Positions 5,847 to 14,321 of a stretch of DNA of 64,000 nt are shown here, in pieces. A model generated the notes under the pieces. That model was given only the letters and a program-made list of their open reading frames with translations. It made no database searches and was not told the DNA's origin. The first letter of the stretch is position 1, and every line of letters begins with the position of its first letter. The translations under genes were made by a program, and so were the position numbers. The DNA is from Pedobacter sp. MC2016-05 (GTDB taxonomy: Bacteria > Bacteroidota > Bacteroidia > Sphingobacteriales > Sphingobacteriaceae), in NCBI RefSeq assembly GCF_026239735.1, contig NZ_JAPIVT010000005.1:1-64000 (forward strand), in the 5' to 3' direction.

Positions 5847-8300
5847 ATGAAAATAGCCATACTATTTATTTTATTTGCTTGCACTTTTTCCAATAGCTAT
5901 TCCCAAAATGTGATTACAGGTAAGGTTTCGTCAAAAGGAAAAGTGCAGGAGAATATTAATGTGAAAATTGTTGGAACCAACAAAACCACAAAAACCGATC
6001 AAGCGGGTTGGTACCAAATTAGCAATGTTCAAAGTGGCTTAGTTGAGCTGCAGTTTTCGGGGATCAATTATCAATCCAAGCGGATAAAAGCCCAAGTGCA
6101 GAATGATACACTGCATTTAAATGCAGAAATATCGGAGATTGAATGGAACCTTAACGATGTGGTGATAACAGGCGTAAACCGAGCAACATCGCTAAGAAAA
6201 AGCCCAGTGCCAATTGCGGTCTTATCTAAAAAAATAATGGATCAAAACGTAAACACAAACCTAATCGAAGCGATTGTAAAGGGCGTTCCTGGAGTTACGG
6301 CGGTTACAACAGGGCCAAATGTATCTAAACCATTTATACGAGGACTTGGGTACAACCGGGTGTTGACTTTGTACGATGGCCTGCGTCAGGAAGGCCAGCA
6401 ATGGGGCGACGAGCATGGAATTGAGGTTGACGAATATGGAATTGTAAGGGCTGAAGTGGTGAAGGGTCCAGCTAGTTTAACCTACGGATCTGATGCATTG
6501 GCTGGGGTAATTAACATGATACCTTATACACCAAATTTCGAAAATGGCAAGTTGAAAGGCGATTTTACCACTAACTTTCAAAGCAATAATGGAATGTTTG
6601 GTTCGTCACTGGGTTTAGCTTACATTAAAAATGATTGGAAATATACTTTACGTGCTACAGGTAAGGCGGCCCATAATTATTACAACAAAGTTGATGGGTA
6701 TGTTTATGGAGCTGCATTTAGAGAATATAATCTTTCCGCAAGTGCGAGAGTAGATAAAGACTGGGGTTATTCAAAAACGGCTATCACTTACTACGATAAC
6801 CTCATGGAGATTCCGGATGGGAGCAGAGATTCTACCACTCGTAGATTTACGAGACAAATTTTTGATGATGGAGACGATATTAAAAACAGACCAATAGTGC
6901 CTTTAGATGACTTAAAGACCTACACTATAAATCCTTTACATCAGCATATTCAGCATTTCCGTTTTTATAATGCCAGTCAATTTAAGTTTGCAAATAGCGA
7001 TTTAAACATATTAGTTGGTGGACAGCAAAGTGTAAGAAGAGAATATAATCGTCCAACTATCCCAAATCAGGCTGGTTTATACGTGGTTTTGAATACTTTG
7101 AACTATGATGTCAAATACAACCTCCCGAATTTTGGCGGAATTGAAAGTACATTAGGTATCAATGGGATGTACCAAACAAATCGCAGTAAAGATGCTACAG
7201 ATTTTCCTATTCCAGATTATGACTTGTTTGATGTCGGAGCATTTTATTTCGCTAAAAAGTCTTTTGGGAAATTGGATATTTCAGGTGGCGTGAGGATGGA
7301 TAGGAGAAATATTAATTGGAGTAATTTCTATGTCGGAACGAATGTTTTAACTGGTTTTGGGCAAAAATCTGATGCCAACGATGCCAGCGCTAATTTGCAA
7401 TTCCCATCATTTAATAAAAACTATTATGGCTTTTCTGGGAGTTTAGGATTAACCTATAATCTATCAGATAAATTTTTAATCAAGGCAAATTTAGCAAGGG
7501 GATATAGAGCGCCCAATATCACTGAAATTGGTTCAAATGGTTTAGATCCTGGCGCACACATTGTTTATTTGGGAAATAGAACCTTTAAGCCAGAGTTTAA
7601 TCTTCAACAAGATATTGGCATTATTGCCTATTTAAAAGATGTAGATATTAGCATGGAAATATTCAACAATAACATTCAAAACTACATCTATCAATCGCGT
7701 TTAACGGATGAGAACGGTAATCCGGTAGTTATTGTTCCGGGGAATTTAACTTATCAATATCAGCAATCAAAAGCCCGCTTGTATGGCGCTGAGTTAGCTG
7801 TAAACATACATCCATCAACATTAAAGTGGTTTACATTTAACAATAGTGTTGCTTACGTAGTAGGCTTAAATAAAAATGAAGCTTTATTGAATTTACATGG
7901 GAAAGCAGCAAAATATTTACCATTTATTCCACCATTGCAAATCAGATCTGAAATAAAATTGACAGCACAAAAAAATATCGGTTTTTTGGATAAACCATAT
8001 TTTAAAATTGATGCCGCAATATTTGCAGATCAAAATAAGTTTTATGCACTTGATGATACCGAGACTTTTACCAGAGGATATACTTTAATTAATGCTGGCA
8101 TTGGTTCATCTATAAAAGCTAAGTCGGGCAGAACTGTATTGGATATTTTTATTCAGGCGGATAATGTTTTCAACATCGGCTACCAATCTCACTTAAATCG
8201 GTTAAAATATTTCGAGTATTATGAATCATCGCCCAATGGCCGCTCTGGAATTTATAATATGGGCAGAAATATGAGCTTTAAAGTGATTGTGCCTTTTTGA
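5847..8300 (+). CDS. TonB-dependent outer-membrane receptor, probable metal uptake
   Basis: The 817-residue protein begins with a signal peptide (MKIAILFILFACTFSNSYSQ). A carboxypeptidase-regulatory-like beta-sandwich follows (about 22-105), then the plug (about 125-230, with RGLGYNRVLTLYDGLRQEG and the EVVKGPASLTYGSDALAGVI box), then a 22-strand type barrel ending in aromatic FKVIVPF. The plug segment GQQWGDEHGIEVDEYGI is typical of Bacteroidota receptors in metal loci. An in-frame TTG at 5787 would add 20 residues before the signal peptide and is rejected. Divergent to the MerC-like gene; TonB and ExbBD are not in the window. Confidence 0.9.
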   Translation: MKIAILFILFACTFSNSYSQNVITGKVSSKGKVQENINVKIVGTNKTTKTDQAGWYQISNVQSGLVELQFSGINYQSKRIKAQVQNDTLHLNAEISEIEWNLNDVVITGVNRATSLRKSPVPIAVLSKKIMDQNVNTNLIEAIVKGVPGVTAVTTGPNVSKPFIRGLGYNRVLTLYDGLRQEGQQWGDEHGIEVDEYGIVRAEVVKGPASLTYGSDALAGVINMIPYTPNFENGKLKGDFTTNFQSNNGMFGSSLGLAYIKNDWKYTLRATGKAAHNYYNKVDGYVYGAAFREYNLSASARVDKDWGYSKTAITYYDNLMEIPDGSRDSTTRRFTRQIFDDGDDIKNRPIVPLDDLKTYTINPLHQHIQHFRFYNASQFKFANSDLNILVGGQQSVRREYNRPTIPNQAGLYVVLNTLNYDVKYNLPNFGGIESTLGINGMYQTNRSKDATDFPIPDYDLFDVGAFYFAKKSFGKLDISGGVRMDRRNINWSNFYVGTNVLTGFGQKSDANDASANLQFPSFNKNYYGFSGSLGLTYNLSDKFLIKANLARGYRAPNITEIGSNGLDPGAHIVYLGNRTFKPEFNLQQDIGIIAYLKDVDISMEIFNNNIQNYIYQSRLTDENGNPVVIVPGNLTYQYQQSKARLYGAELAVNIHPSTLKWFTFNNSVAYVVGLNKNEALLNLHGKAAKYLPFIPPLQIRSEIKLTAQKNIGFLDKPYFKIDAAIFADQNKFYALDDTETFTRGYTLINAGIGSSIKAKSGRTVLDIFIQADNVFNIGYQSHLNRLKYFEYYESSPNGRSGIYNMGRNMSFKVIVPF

Positions 8301-8476
8301 GTTGCGGAAAATGAGGAATAGGTGATGGGGAATGGAAAATGCGCTATTGATCATGTAATAAGGACGGTTTTTAAGTATTTGTGGATAGAGAAAAAAATGG
8401 GCTTTCCATCTTAAACATCGTGTTTCCATTGCTATATTTACCTCACCCATCATAGCTTAATATAACTTACATAAAC

Positions 8477-8917
8477 ATGGAACCATCAATAAGTGAGCAA
8501 CGATTAAATTTTCTAAGGCAATCTATTGGCAAGGTGATCTCTAATTCACCATCGAATTTTATGAATTGGTTGGCCCCGGTTTTAATCAAAGCTGAAAATG
8601 GTATTTTGGTATGCCAATATACCATTCGTAAGGAGATGACTAATCCTTATCAAATTTTGCATGGTGGCGTTACCGCCGGAATTATTGATGATTTAATTGG
8701 TGCAACAGTTTACACTATGGGTTTAAATGATCGTTACACTACCGTAAATAATTATATCGATTACTTTGCCCCTGCGAAAGAAGGAGACGAGGTTGTTGCC
8801 GAAACATCAATTGTGAAGCGAGGGAAAACAATTTTAAATCTTCAGTGTGAGATATATTTACCAGCAAAAAAACGTTTAATAGCCAAAGGATATTCGAACA
8901 TGTTAAACATAGGTTAA
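8477..8917 (+). CDS. Hotdog-fold thioesterase (PaaI family)
   Basis: This 146-residue protein fits the PaaI/YbgC hotdog thioesterase family, which hydrolyses acyl-CoA thioesters in the cytoplasm. The diagnostic segment is QILHGGVTAGIIDDLIGATVYT, with the HGG turn and the catalytic acidic residue on the central helix. It is followed by TTVNNYIDYFAPAKEGDEVVAET, a typical strand pair. It is a single-gene unit. The acyl substrate cannot be deduced from context. Confidence 0.82.
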   Translation: MEPSISEQRLNFLRQSIGKVISNSPSNFMNWLAPVLIKAENGILVCQYTIRKEMTNPYQILHGGVTAGIIDDLIGATVYTMGLNDRYTTVNNYIDYFAPAKEGDEVVAETSIVKRGKTILNLQCEIYLPAKKRLIAKGYSNMLNIG

Positions 8918-9017
8918 CACATTCTTTGAAGTTTTAAAATAATTTGTTAATTCCTTTAAATTAGCGAAACATTCTCATTAATACATTGTTGTAACTTAAC
9001 CAAAAATATAATGAGCC

Positions 9018-9260
9018 ATGTTAGAAAATTATTCCACACTGCAATTCATTGTTAGAGGCAAGATTTTTAAAGGATTTTGCATGCGTATTCAAGATGATTT
9101 TCATGAAACTTATGCCGTTGTTTTAGATGGCTACCATTCTTTTTGTATCTGGTTAGATAATAAAAATGAGAAGTGGTGTGCATCTAAAAATGTGGCTATC
9201 GATCCAGATGCGATCGATGAAATCATCAACAGGATATCTCCTCGTCCGCAAGTCTCTTAA
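9018..9260 (+). CDS. Small hypothetical protein
   Basis: The 80-residue product has no signal peptide or membrane helix and is not recognised. It looks like a compact beta-rich cytoplasmic domain (LQFIVRGKIFKGFCMRI, then ETYAVVLDGYHSFCIWLD). Four aromatic or Trp positions and a short acidic helix (DPDAIDEIINRI) close the chain. A strong terminator follows 23 bases after the stop, supporting a real transcription unit. Confidence 0.55.
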   Translation: MLENYSTLQFIVRGKIFKGFCMRIQDDFHETYAVVLDGYHSFCIWLDNKNEKWCASKNVAIDPDAIDEIINRISPRPQVS

Positions 9261-9282
9261 CAATCCATCAGAATAATGCTCA

Positions 9283-9325
9283 AAAAAAATCCCTGCTTAA
9301 GTAGTTTCTAAAGCAGGGATTTTTT
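9283..9325. terminator. Bidirectional intrinsic terminator
   Basis: Arms AAAATCCCTGCTT (from 9286) and AAGCAGGGATTTT form a long stem with A and T tracts on either side. It lies between the plus-strand hypothetical gene and the minus-strand nucleoside-recognition permease, so it serves both. Confidence 0.9.
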
Positions 9326-9339
9326 ATGTCTGACATTCT

Positions 9340-10611
9340 TTATCCAAAGAATAAATAAGCCAGGCCAATTGCGGTACAAACACCCACTAAATCTGCCAAT
9401 AACATTGCGCCAACGGCATAGCGTGTATTTTTGATACTTACTGAACCAAAGTAAACCGCAATGACATAAAAGGTTGTATCAGAAGCACCTTGGAATATAC
9501 CAGATAACTTACTTGGAAATGAATCGGCACCATAAGCCGTCATCGTATCCACCATCATTCCTCTTGCGGCACCTCCACTTAGCGGCCGAATCAAAGCAGT
9601 TGGAAGCGCTTCTACAAAACGGGTATCGGCACCCAGCATTACAAATAAATTTTTAATACCCATAATTACCACATCAAATGTTCCACTGGAACGTAACATA
9701 CTGATGGCGACCAACATGCCAACGAGATAAGGGATAATTTTTACTGCAGTTTCGAATCCATTTTTTGCGCCATCAATGAACGCATCAAAAACATCGATTT
9801 TTTTATATAATCCACCCAGCACAATTACTAAGAAAACAAATAGAATTAATCCGTTGCTTAATAAGCCTGAAAATGATTTAATACCATCAGCATTTAATGA
9901 GGTTACATACAAAACAAGCAATGCAATTACTAAAGATATGCTCAAAACCCAACCAATAATTACAGGCTGGAGCAAGTTGATCTTTTGCTTTAAAGAAACG
10001 ATTAACATGGCTGCCATCGTTCCAACAAAAGTTACAATTAAGCATGGGATAAAAACGTCAGTAGGATCAGAAGCATTTTGCGAAGCACGTATCGCAATTA
10101 CACTCACGGGAATTAAACTTAAACCCGCTGCATGAAGGCACAAGAACATAATTTGAGCATTTGACGCTGTGTCTTTACTCGGGTTTAATTCTTGGAGACT
10201 TTCCATCGCTTTTAAACCAAATGGGGTTGCAGCATTGTCCAATCCCAATAAATTTGCAGAAAAATTCATGATCATGTGTCCCATTGAAGGGTGACCTTTA
10301 GGGATTTCTGGGAAAAGTTTTGAGAAAAAAGGGCCCACAATTCTTGATAACAAGCGAATTCCGCCAGCACGTTCAGCAATGCTCATAAAGCCCATAAATA
10401 AGGCTAGAATTCCAATTAATTTAAGGCACAACTCTACTGATGTCCAGCAGGTTTCAATGATGCCATTAACTTTTGTGAGGTTGGTTGGATCATCTGCTTT
10501 ACCAATCACCATCCAACTAAAAATTTCAGTTTGTCCGAAAAAGAAGCACTTTACCGCCGCTACTAAAATTGCGATAACAATAAATCCAGACCAAATTCTA
10601 CTTAATGCCAT
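9340..10611 (-). CDS. SpmA/SpmB-like nucleoside-recognition (Gate) domain membrane protein
   Basis: The 423-residue polytopic protein contains two Gate (nucleoside recognition) domains. The N-terminal half has the SpmA-like segment SANLLGLDNAATPFGLKAMESLQ, and the C-terminal half has the SpmB-like ALIRPLSGGAARGMMVDTMTAYGADSF. In Bacillus these are separate spore-maturation proteins; a fusion in a non-sporulating Bacteroidota is common and must act differently, probably as a transporter. About ten membrane helices are apparent. It is convergent with the small gene before it and shares its terminator. Confidence 0.85.
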   Translation of the reverse strand: MALSRIWSGFIVIAILVAAVKCFFFGQTEIFSWMVIGKADDPTNLTKVNGIIETCWTSVELCLKLIGILALFMGFMSIAERAGGIRLLSRIVGPFFSKLFPEIPKGHPSMGHMIMNFSANLLGLDNAATPFGLKAMESLQELNPSKDTASNAQIMFLCLHAAGLSLIPVSVIAIRASQNASDPTDVFIPCLIVTFVGTMAAMLIVSLKQKINLLQPVIIGWVLSISLVIALLVLYVTSLNADGIKSFSGLLSNGLILFVFLVIVLGGLYKKIDVFDAFIDGAKNGFETAVKIIPYLVGMLVAISMLRSSGTFDVVIMGIKNLFVMLGADTRFVEALPTALIRPLSGGAARGMMVDTMTAYGADSFPSKLSGIFQGASDTTFYVIAVYFGSVSIKNTRYAVGAMLLADLVGVCTAIGLAYLFFG

Positions 10612-10732
10612 TAGGGTTGTTTAGTTTTTTAACTGGTGTAAAATAGGGGTTTTAGTTTGTAAATCCATAGCTAAGTCTAAAGTCTGTAGTCGTAAATATT
10701 CAGTCTTAAGTTTACAAATTATAAAATCAAAA

Positions 10733-10773
10733 AAGTCCATAGTTCCTAGTATAAAACTAAAGACTATGGACTT
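10733..10773. repeat. Extragenic palindrome
   Basis: AAGTCCATAGT (10733-10743) and ACTATGGACTT (10763-10773) are perfect 11-bp inverted arms around a 19-base loop. The preceding AGTCTAAAGTCTGTAGTC-like text (10672-10692) is low-complexity. It lies downstream of the S9 peptidase gene and could act as its 3' stem-loop. Confidence 0.55.
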
Positions 10774-10795
10774 CAGGCTTTGGACTCTGTGCTAA

Positions 10796-13660
10796 CTAAG
10801 GTTTATCATCAGTTAGTTCAAAACCCCATGTTTTTCCTTTTTCAGTTGCCGGGATTCCGCTAGTCATCCAGGCAGGCGCTTTTGCACCTTTTAAATAGTA
10901 GTCGAAAAACTGTTGTTCACGAATTTGGATATCTTTACGATTTTGGCGTTGCACTAAATTATGTGCTTCTCCATTATAGTTTAACATCCAAACTGGTTTG
11001 CCCAATCGGCGTAAGCCAGTAAACATTTCTATTCCCTGGTACCAAGGCACCGCTCCATCCGCATCATTGGCCATTACTACCACTGGGGTATTTACCTTTG
11101 GGAACATAAATAGAGGGGAGTTTTCGGTATATAATTCTGGCTTTTCCCAAAGGGTTGCACCAATTCTACTTTGTGTTTTTTCATATTGAAACTGACGGTT
11201 CATTCCGCTTTCCCAACGAATACCGCCGTAAGCCGAGGTCATGTTTACCACTGGTGCTCCTGCCCAAGCTGCAGCATACATATCATTTTGAGTAATTAAA
11301 TAGGCTACCTGATAGCCACCCCAGCTTTGTCCTTGAATACCAATTTTTGTTCCATCAACCCAAGTGTTTTTCTTCAAACTCTCTACGCCCGAGTTGATAA
11401 ATTCGACTGCGGATTGACCTGGATGACCAGTTTCGTAACTAATATCTGGAGCGAAAACCAAATACCCATTACTCACGAAGAAAGAAATGTTTAATCGGGA
11501 AGGGGTAGGCGCTGGAGCCTGATAAGTGTACAATCCATCAGAAAGCTTTTCGTAGAAATAAGCAATCATTGGATATTTTTTATTCGGATCGAAGTTTTCT
11601 GGTTTGTACAAAATACCCTCAGCTTTATATCCTTTTGGTGTGGTCCATTTAACCAACTCTGCAGTGCCCCAATTGTAATTTTGCTGTTGAGGATTGGTAT
11701 TGCTTAATTTCGTTTCTGTCTTGAAATCATTCGTAACATAAACATTTGGCGATTCTGTGTAGTTTGCTTTATCATAAATATAAACATCTGCATCTTTGGC
11801 TTTGACTAAATTTGAGTATTTATATTTTGCCATGACCACCAATTCTGGTGCTTTTGCCGAACCTACATTCGTTCTGTAGAAACCATTTTCTTTAGTCACG
11901 TTATTAAATCCATCTAACCAAACCCATTCGTTCGCTTTAACAAATTTATTATCCACCATGCGATTGAAGGGATTATTATCTTGTTCAACGCGTTCATAAC
12001 GGAAGGTGATTTTATTTGCTCTACCGAAACCAGCAGTAATGTTTTTAGCAGGCGATTTTCCATCTGGAGAAAACGACCAAATGTCATATCGATCATTTAG
12101 TAAAACTGCTTTGTCTCCTTCTGTCCAGGTGGCAACTCCGTAGGCTGATGGAAGATCTGGAACATCGTTGTCCTCATCAACAAACTTTACGTTTAAGCTT
12201 TCTGTTAGGGCTACAATTTTGCCGGTTGATACAGCGAAAGTGTACCAATTACCGTTTTTTCTATCGAAATACAAAATATAATTACCGCCCGGCGAAGCCA
12301 TCGCATAGCCATTTAATTCGCTGATGATCTTTTTGCGTTGGCCATTTTTAGTGTCCACTAAATAATAATCTTTCGATGTTGCACCACTCCATTGCGATTC
12401 GATTCTACGCCCAAAATCTGTAGATGCCAAAACGAAATTTGCATCGCCTTCTGCAACCATGTTGGCGTCAGGTAAACTTAAATCTGTTAACGGGATTGCT
12501 TTTGGATCGCTGCTATAAACGTCGATAACTGATAAATAACTTTTTTTGCTATCGCGATCTGCATTTTTCAATTGCATTGGCTGCAAGTAATCGTCCTTGT
12601 AATTCCATACGTCAACTTTAGCCACTTCAAAATCTACGATGGTCGTATCTTTTGGCTTTTTAATAGGAGAGATGCCAAAAAATAGTTTCTTACCATCTTT
12701 ACTAAAAGTCACCCGGCCATCGCCGTTAACCGACCATTTTGCAGGTAAACCTGGCATGTCATAGTCTACAATGGTTTGTGCGGTATCTAATGTTAAAGAG
12801 TTGTAATAAACATTGTAATTTTTAATTTCCTTTTTCTCTGGATCCTGCTCGCCGACAAACGCTAAGTGCTCACTTTCGTCATCGAAGGCAAAATTTTTAA
12901 AACTGCCTTTTCCTTTGATCAAGGTTTTAAGGGTTCCTTTTTCGGTATTTAATAAGAACACGCCTTGAGGGGCTGTTTTATCCTTTTTAGATCCGCTGCA
13001 AGCAAAAACCAATTGTTTTCCATCTTTACTAAAAGAATAATCGGTCACATATTTATAGGTTTTGTCGGTTCCGGTTAATAAATTTTTAACAATAAGATCA
13101 GTTCCTTCTTCTGTTTTTCCTTTACCAGCTGGTTCATCAGCAGCAAAATCTATTTCCGAATCTTTCTTTTCAACAGGCTTAGCTGGTGTTTTCTTGGCAG
13201 TGTCTGGTTTTTCAGTTAAGTAAGCCATAAAGCCATTGCCATCTTCAGGAAATTTAAATGATTTTACACGAGGCACTTTGGTAATTGCATTTGTGGTCAA
13301 GTTTGCAATACCTAAAGAGTCCTTGGGCATTTCATCAGGTTTTCTTTTCTTTATTTTTGCCTGGCGTAAATCTTTATTTAATGGACGGATATTGAAAACA
13401 GCAAATTTAGAGTCATTGCTAAATTGTGAATTCATTCCCCGAGGGACATTTATTTTAGCGTTTGTTTTAATATTGGTAATGTAAAGTTGCGCATCGCCCT
13501 CTTGCTGCAATACACTATACATTGCCCAAGTACCGTTGTTTGATAATTGCTTGGTGCCTATTGACTCCCATTTATCATAAACACTATGATCTAATGGTTT
13601 TTTCTGAGCATAGGCAATGCCGACAACGAAAAACAGAATAATAGTTAGTCTTTTTTGCAT
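10796..13660 (-). CDS. Prolyl-oligopeptidase-family S9 peptidase, secreted
   Basis: This protein of about 954 residues carries a signal peptide (RLTIILFFVVGIAYAQ), an N-terminal beta-propeller and a C-terminal alpha/beta hydrolase domain. The nucleophile motif is GQSWGGYQVAYL (Ser near residue 780), with the acid in NDADGAVPW and the His in NGEAHNLVQ. It likely cleaves peptides in the periplasm. The frame is open 28 codons further to 13744, but that extension precedes the signal peptide, so I start at the ATG at 13660. It is a monocistronic unit, followed by a palindrome. Confidence 0.9.
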   Translation of the reverse strand: MQKRLTIILFFVVGIAYAQKKPLDHSVYDKWESIGTKQLSNNGTWAMYSVLQQEGDAQLYITNIKTNAKINVPRGMNSQFSNDSKFAVFNIRPLNKDLRQAKIKKRKPDEMPKDSLGIANLTTNAITKVPRVKSFKFPEDGNGFMAYLTEKPDTAKKTPAKPVEKKDSEIDFAADEPAGKGKTEEGTDLIVKNLLTGTDKTYKYVTDYSFSKDGKQLVFACSGSKKDKTAPQGVFLLNTEKGTLKTLIKGKGSFKNFAFDDESEHLAFVGEQDPEKKEIKNYNVYYNSLTLDTAQTIVDYDMPGLPAKWSVNGDGRVTFSKDGKKLFFGISPIKKPKDTTIVDFEVAKVDVWNYKDDYLQPMQLKNADRDSKKSYLSVIDVYSSDPKAIPLTDLSLPDANMVAEGDANFVLASTDFGRRIESQWSGATSKDYYLVDTKNGQRKKIISELNGYAMASPGGNYILYFDRKNGNWYTFAVSTGKIVALTESLNVKFVDEDNDVPDLPSAYGVATWTEGDKAVLLNDRYDIWSFSPDGKSPAKNITAGFGRANKITFRYERVEQDNNPFNRMVDNKFVKANEWVWLDGFNNVTKENGFYRTNVGSAKAPELVVMAKYKYSNLVKAKDADVYIYDKANYTESPNVYVTNDFKTETKLSNTNPQQQNYNWGTAELVKWTTPKGYKAEGILYKPENFDPNKKYPMIAYFYEKLSDGLYTYQAPAPTPSRLNISFFVSNGYLVFAPDISYETGHPGQSAVEFINSGVESLKKNTWVDGTKIGIQGQSWGGYQVAYLITQNDMYAAAWAGAPVVNMTSAYGGIRWESGMNRQFQYEKTQSRIGATLWEKPELYTENSPLFMFPKVNTPVVVMANDADGAVPWYQGIEMFTGLRRLGKPVWMLNYNGEAHNLVQRQNRKDIQIREQQFFDYYLKGAKAPAWMTSGIPATEKGKTWGFELTDDKP

Positions 13661-13870
13661 TTTTTGAAATGAATTAATTTGTTGGTGGTGATTTAATCTC
13701 CTAAAATTGGAAATTTTTAGGTCATTTGAAAACTTGTACGCCAAATATTACATTGTAAAAATGTTTTTGGCATCTATTTGACCAATACTTCAATGAGAAA
13801 TGATTTTAGCGAATTTTCAACGGTAATGATGAAGATGTGTATTTGCTACAATTTCGAACAAGATCTGTTT

Positions 13871-14206
13871 TTACAACTCCTGCGCTAGGTTGACTAGAAA
13901 TCCCTTTAGTTTTTCTAATGAATCAATAATTCTTTGATTCTCTTTAACATCGCCTTTATTATTTTTTAAATGCTCTTTTGCTCCCTTTAAAGTGAAACCT
14001 TTTTCATCAACAAGGTTGAAAATAATTTTTAGGTTTTCAATATCTTCAGGAGTAAATAATCGGTTGCCTTTTTTGTTTTTCTTGGGTTGAAGAATGTCGA
14101 ATTCCTTTTCGTAAAAACGGATTTGTGAAGCGTTCACATTAAACATTTCAGTCACTTCACCCATGGTATAATACATTTTATTAATCTCTCTTTCTTTATA
14201 GGGCAT
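13871..14206 (-). CDS. MerR-family transcriptional regulator
   Basis: The short 111-residue protein consists mainly of a MerR winged helix: YYTMGEVTEMFNVNASQIRFYEKEFDIL, then FTPEDIENLKIIFNLVDEKGFTLKGAKEHL. A short C-terminal helix follows for dimerisation, with no effector domain. Bacteroidota encode many such stand-alone MerR proteins. The first ATG adds ten residues; MYYTMGEV (14176) is an equally good start. It is divergent from alaS. Confidence 0.85.
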   Translation of the reverse strand: MPYKEREINKMYYTMGEVTEMFNVNASQIRFYEKEFDILQPKKNKKGNRLFTPEDIENLKIIFNLVDEKGFTLKGAKEHLKNNKGDVKENQRIIDSLEKLKGFLVNLAQEL

Positions 14207-14294
14207 AAATTGTGCTTGATTATTAGGGTATTACAACGATTAATTAAAGTATTCAAATGTAATGCGATTTTTCCTTATTAACGCAATAAAATTT

Positions 14295-14302
14295 TAATTT
14301 TG
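14295..14302 (+). promoter_or_regulatory. -7 promoter element of alaS
   Basis: TAATTTTG matches TAnnTTTG and lies 19 bases before the alaS ATG, implying a leader of roughly 13 bases. No obvious -33 TTTG is present. Confidence 0.5.
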
Positions 14303-14321
14303 TTCCTCCAATCATAAAGTA

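Noticed and set aside
8226..8453. Minus-strand 75-codon frame at the end of the TonB gene
   Set aside because: It overlaps the conserved receptor C-terminus on the other strand and has no recognisable features.
10672..10700. AGTCTAAAGTCTGTAGTC as a regulatory tandem site
   Set aside because: It is low-complexity sequence next to an extragenic palindrome at gene 3' ends, with no promoter nearby.
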